Shown piece by piece: positions 61,794-64,000 of a stretch of DNA of 64,000 nt. The notes under the pieces are model-generated. The model saw only the letters and a list, made by a program, of their open reading frames with translations. It did no database searches and was not told the origin of the DNA. Source of the DNA: Falsihalocynthiibacter sp042445055 (GTDB taxonomy: Bacteria; Pseudomonadota; Alphaproteobacteria; Rhodobacterales; Rhodobacteraceae); contig NZ_CP170339.1 of the NCBI RefSeq assembly GCF_042445055.1, positions 1,550,001-1,614,000 of the forward strand. Reading direction: 5' to 3'. The position numbers and the translations under genes were made by a program. The first letter of the stretch is position 1. Each line of letters opens with the position of its first letter.

Positions 61794-62159
61794 CTAACCA
61801 GTGACCATTTCAAGCGCACGTACCAATTTGGCGGGATCGAAGGGCTTTACGATCCATCCAGTGGCGCCTGCTTCGCGAGCGCGGGCTTTTAGTTCTGTTG
61901 CGCTTTCTGTCGTGAGAACCAGAATGGGAATGGCGCGGCGTTCCGGGATTTTGCGAACGGCGTCGATAAAGCCAAAGCCGTCAAGGCGGGGCATATTAAT
62001 ATCGGTTATGATCGCGTCAGGTGTGAAATCCTCGAGCACCTCCAGGCCGTGTTGCCCGTCTTCAGCGAGGGTGGGTTCAAACCCGGCCTGTCGAAGGGCG
62101 AGGCTAATCATGTCGCGCATCGTGCGGCTATCGTCTACGGCAAGGATATTTAGGCTCAC
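61794..62159 (-). CDS. cheY: CheY-type response regulator, proximal copy
   Basis: A 121-residue receiver with Asp9/Asp10, phospho-acceptor Asp53 (ITDINMPRLDG), Thr in VLTTESA and Lys in IVKPFDP. It overlaps the upstream STAS gene (ATGA) and lies nine bases before cheA. By position it corresponds to S. meliloti CheY1, which lies just after the CheS gene. Confidence 0.95.
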   Translation of the reverse strand: MSLNILAVDDSRTMRDMISLALRQAGFEPTLAEDGQHGLEVLEDFTPDAIITDINMPRLDGFGFIDAVRKIPERRAIPILVLTTESATELKARAREAGATGWIVKPFDPAKLVRALEMVTG

Positions 62160-62431
62160 TCGTTACTCTCCTCAAATGAAGCGGGGGACAGGCCGCAAAG
62201 CGCGAGGTGATCGACACAATCATCAGACGGGTTTACGATCTTGAACGAGCGTCCCGCGGCGTGCCACTCAGCAGCGGCCGACAGGAGTACTTGTTGGCAG
62301 AGAACGCCAAGATGGGTGACCTGCGCGGCATCAACTGCAACATCATCACCGCGCGCGGCCCGCAGACGTTGTGCAAGGGGTTCCGCTTCCGGCAGGCCGA
62401 GACGCCCCTGCAATTGAACGCGGGCCGTCAT
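62156..62431 (-). CDS. STAS-domain chemotaxis protein (CheS-like)
   Basis: A 91-residue STAS-fold protein: VQLQGRLGLPEAEPLAQRL, then the VDAAQVTHLGVLCQQVLLSA turn where anti-sigma-factor antagonists carry their Ser, here without a Ser at the usual place, and a C-terminal helix. In S. meliloti a small STAS-like protein, CheS, sits at this place and binds CheA to speed CheY1 dephosphorylation. The same role here is inferred from position and fold. First gene of the leftward che operon. Confidence 0.85.
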   Translation of the reverse strand: MTARVQLQGRLGLPEAEPLAQRLRAARGDDVAVDAAQVTHLGVLCQQVLLSAAAEWHAAGRSFKIVNPSDDCVDHLALCGLSPASFEESNE

Positions 62432-62472
62432 CTTGTGTTTTCCGTGTTATGGAGTGCGTGATCTGCCACTTG

Positions 62473-62515
62473 AATCCCCTGTTGTTCCTGTCTCTTGGAA
62501 CTTGTTTAGGGGATT
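62473..62515. repeat. Two-tier inverted repeat between glk and the che operon
   Basis: Outer arms AATCCCCT (62473-62480) and AGGGGATT (62508-62515) enclose inner arms GTTCC (62484-62488) and GGAAC (62497-62501). There is no U-tract on either strand. It lies 42 bases upstream of the STAS gene start and 35 bases past the glk stop, so it could be a terminator-like element for glk or a regulatory site for the che operon. Confidence 0.5.
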
Positions 62516-62549
62516 GAGTGTTAAAATTAGCTTACCGAGAAGCCGAATT

Positions 62550-63515
62550 TTATTTGGTCAGATGTGACAGGTGCTGTGCGCAACCGATGAGTGCGGCGTA
62601 ATCATCCTCGACAGTCGAGATCGAGAAAGTGTCCACGAAATCTGCGAAACGCCCTTTGTCACGGAAGGTCTCATTGAAGCCGTGTTCCACTAAATAAGGT
62701 TGCATTGCACGCGCGACGCCACCGATCAAATAGATGCCGCCAAACGGCAGATGAACGAGCGCCAAGTCACCCGCAACCGCGCCGAGAATGCGGCTAAAGG
62801 TGGCGACGGAGGCTGAGGCGAGCGGGTCGTCTCCCGTCTGCATGGAAGAAATGATGTCCGAGGCGGATTTTGTGATTTCTTGAGCGTTTCCAGACTGATG
62901 CCAAGCGTATAGGCGTTCTAATCCGCGCCCCGAGAGTACATCTTCTACGCCGGGGAAGCCATGTGCCTTCTCGACGGACTGACTTAGCCGAAGGTCGTCC
63001 TCTGAACGGATGGGCATTGTGATATGTCCGCATTCTGAAGGTGTAACGAGACGCCCCGCGGCGGTGTTGTAGACCGCAGCGGCATTGAAGCCCGTGCCGA
63101 CACCAATCACGAGCTGCGCGGCGTGGGGGCCAGCGGGTTTTCCTGCTCTGATTTCGGTGAGGGCAGAGGGGTCAAGGTGCCCTAGGGCGTGACCTTGGGC
63201 CTGAAGATCATTCAAAATTGAAACAGTTTTTGCACCCGTAGCCCTGGCAACCGAAACCGGATCAATGGTCCAATTTAGATTCGTCATCGTTGCGACGCCG
63301 TCGCGAACCGGACCGGCCGCAGCGACACACGCACCGACGCACTCTATGTCGTCAGCGGCCTCAAGGTAGCTTTTGAGTACGCCCGAGAGGTCGGAGTATT
63401 CCGCATTTCGAAAACGGCGAATAGATGAGGTAAGTACCTCGGCGCCATCGCAAAGAGCAACACGAGTATTGGTTCCGCCGATATCAGCCAGCAAAGAGAG
63501 GCGTTTATGGGTCAT
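62550..63515 (-). CDS. glk: Glucokinase
   Basis: A 321-residue ATP-dependent glucokinase of the group A family. Visible are the phosphate-binding motif LLADIGGTNTRVALCD, ILNDLQAQGHALG with the catalytic Asp, VIGVGTGFNAAAV and the sugar-binding Glu segment SECGHITMP. It phosphorylates glucose for the Entner-Doudoroff or glycolytic route. The Met at 63515 is preferred over earlier Mets because GAAGG lies eight bases before it. It lies downstream of a LacI regulator gene on the same strand. Confidence 0.95.
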   Translation of the reverse strand: MTHKRLSLLADIGGTNTRVALCDGAEVLTSSIRRFRNAEYSDLSGVLKSYLEAADDIECVGACVAAAGPVRDGVATMTNLNWTIDPVSVARATGAKTVSILNDLQAQGHALGHLDPSALTEIRAGKPAGPHAAQLVIGVGTGFNAAAVYNTAAGRLVTPSECGHITMPIRSEDDLRLSQSVEKAHGFPGVEDVLSGRGLERLYAWHQSGNAQEITKSASDIISSMQTGDDPLASASVATFSRILGAVAGDLALVHLPFGGIYLIGGVARAMQPYLVEHGFNETFRDKGRFADFVDTFSISTVEDDYAALIGCAQHLSHLTK

Positions 63516-63617
63516 TGTCTGGCCTTCGATCATATTGCATTGAGGTCTTTTATAACCACGTTCCTGTGCTGGCAAATATATTTTTTTAGCTCTCGAAAAA
63601 AATAAATCATCAGTGTG

Positions 63618-64000
63618 TCAGGGCTTGTTGGGGTTCGGGCCAGTTGAGCGGCCGAGTGTCAACTCAGTTTCCCATAACTCCTGAACGGGTTGCTCGTTGC
63701 CTGAAGCAATCGAGCCCAAGAGGATCTCGGCGCACGTTTTGCCCGCATCGCGTACAGAGGAGCGCGTTGCGGTGAAAGAGGGGATGTCGTGTCCGTTCTT
63801 GAGATAGGAGAGGTCATCGTCGTGCGTCACTACGGAAACATCGCTTCCCATCGTCAATCCCGCTCGCCCAATTGCGCGCCGCACGCCGATCGCCATAATA
63901 TAAGAAGAAACTAAAAAGGCGGTCGGCGGGTTGGGGCCGGCGAGTAGGGCCTTACTTACGGCATAACCGTTTTGTTCGGTCATTTCCTCGGAAAACATGA
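63618..64000 (-). CDS. LacI-family transcriptional regulator, C-terminal part only
   Basis: The visible 127 residues are the C-terminal sugar-binding lobe of a LacI/PurR-type repressor: NGYAVSKALLAGPNPPTAFLVSS, IMAIGVRRAIGRAGLTMGSDVSVVTHDD and a GKTCAEILL helix near the end. The DNA-binding domain lies beyond the window's right edge, so the true start is not visible. Its place before glk suggests control of a sugar uptake or catabolic operon. Confidence 0.88.
   Translation of the reverse strand, partial: MFSEEMTEQNGYAVSKALLAGPNPPTAFLVSSYIMAIGVRRAIGRAGLTMGSDVSVVTHDDDLSYLKNGHDIPSFTATRSSVRDAGKTCAEILLGSIASGNEQPVQELWETELTLGRSTGPNPNKP

Noticed and set aside
1..64000. CRISPR arrays, insertion sequences, rRNA genes and prophage
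   Set aside because: No regularly spaced direct repeats, transposase or integrase motifs, rRNA sequence or phage structural genes were seen on either strand.

Overview
The window reads as a chromosomal segment of an alphaproteobacterium of the Rhodobacteraceae (Roseobacter group). This rests on gene content and order: lptF-lptG-lptD-surA-pdxA-rsmA, prfA-prmC followed by a DUF4167 gene, a DUF1476 F1-ATPase zeta subunit, a TIGR02281 aspartic protease, and an RNase E with a long acidic insertion in its S1 domain. Most of it is ordinary, tightly packed core genome. There is no CRISPR array, rRNA operon, intact insertion sequence or phage.

Region by region. 1-4.6 kb: an Lrp regulator, a succinate-semialdehyde-type aldehyde dehydrogenase broken by an in-frame amber codon, a class III aminotransferase (together a GABA or amine catabolic set) and a lactonase-like beta-propeller. 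4.7-6.4 kb: a lone sulfotransferase-like gene with a coiled-coil tail, then two tandem tRNA-Asp genes. 6.5-12.4 kb: SelO, a nucleoside hydrolase, a ferric iron binding protein behind a probable RirA iron box, MazG, an M20 amidohydrolase and a small secreted protein. 12.5-22.8 kb: prfA-prmC, the DUF4167 gene, and on the other strand the lpt/surA/pdxA/rsmA operon. 22.9-28.9 kb: pepA-holC, the ABC-F/MarC/aspartic protease operon, ndk and a TfoX C-terminal-domain protein. 29-35.7 kb: a secreted DUF3300/DUF2950 pair followed by an RND efflux adaptor and pump. 35.7-37.7 kb: a polysaccharide pyruvyl transferase gene and 0.7 kb of apparently non-coding DNA next to tRNA-Asn.

37.8-43.9 kb: an MBL-fold hydrolase, a histidine kinase without a visible partner, a CAT-anticodon tRNA (probably Ile2), purM-purN, rnd and a lipoprotein. 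44-47.5 kb: sufE facing a leftward cluster of homocysteine methyltransferase, corrinoid protein, small membrane protein, YbjQ and DUF1638, which looks like a split cobalamin-dependent methyl-transfer system. 47.7-50.9 kb: the DUF1476 gene, then purC-purS-(alcohol dehydrogenase)-purQ. 51-57.4 kb: a DctB/DctD-type two-component pair whose regulator lacks the sigma-54 GAFTGA loop, then rne with a long structured leader. 57.5-62.4 kb: a leftward chemotaxis operon (STAS, CheY, CheA, CheW, CheR, CheY and a small protein with a CheZ/CheT-like DxxxQ motif) with no cheB. 62.5-64 kb: glucokinase and the 3' part of a LacI-family regulator cut by the window edge.

The points most worth following up are the corrinoid/DUF1638 cluster, the candidate CheY phosphatase at the end of the che operon, the DctD-like regulator without GAFTGA, the iron box inside the fbpA promoter, and the amber mutation in the aldehyde dehydrogenase. 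All functions are assigned by reading motifs and from general knowledge of the families; no database search was run.
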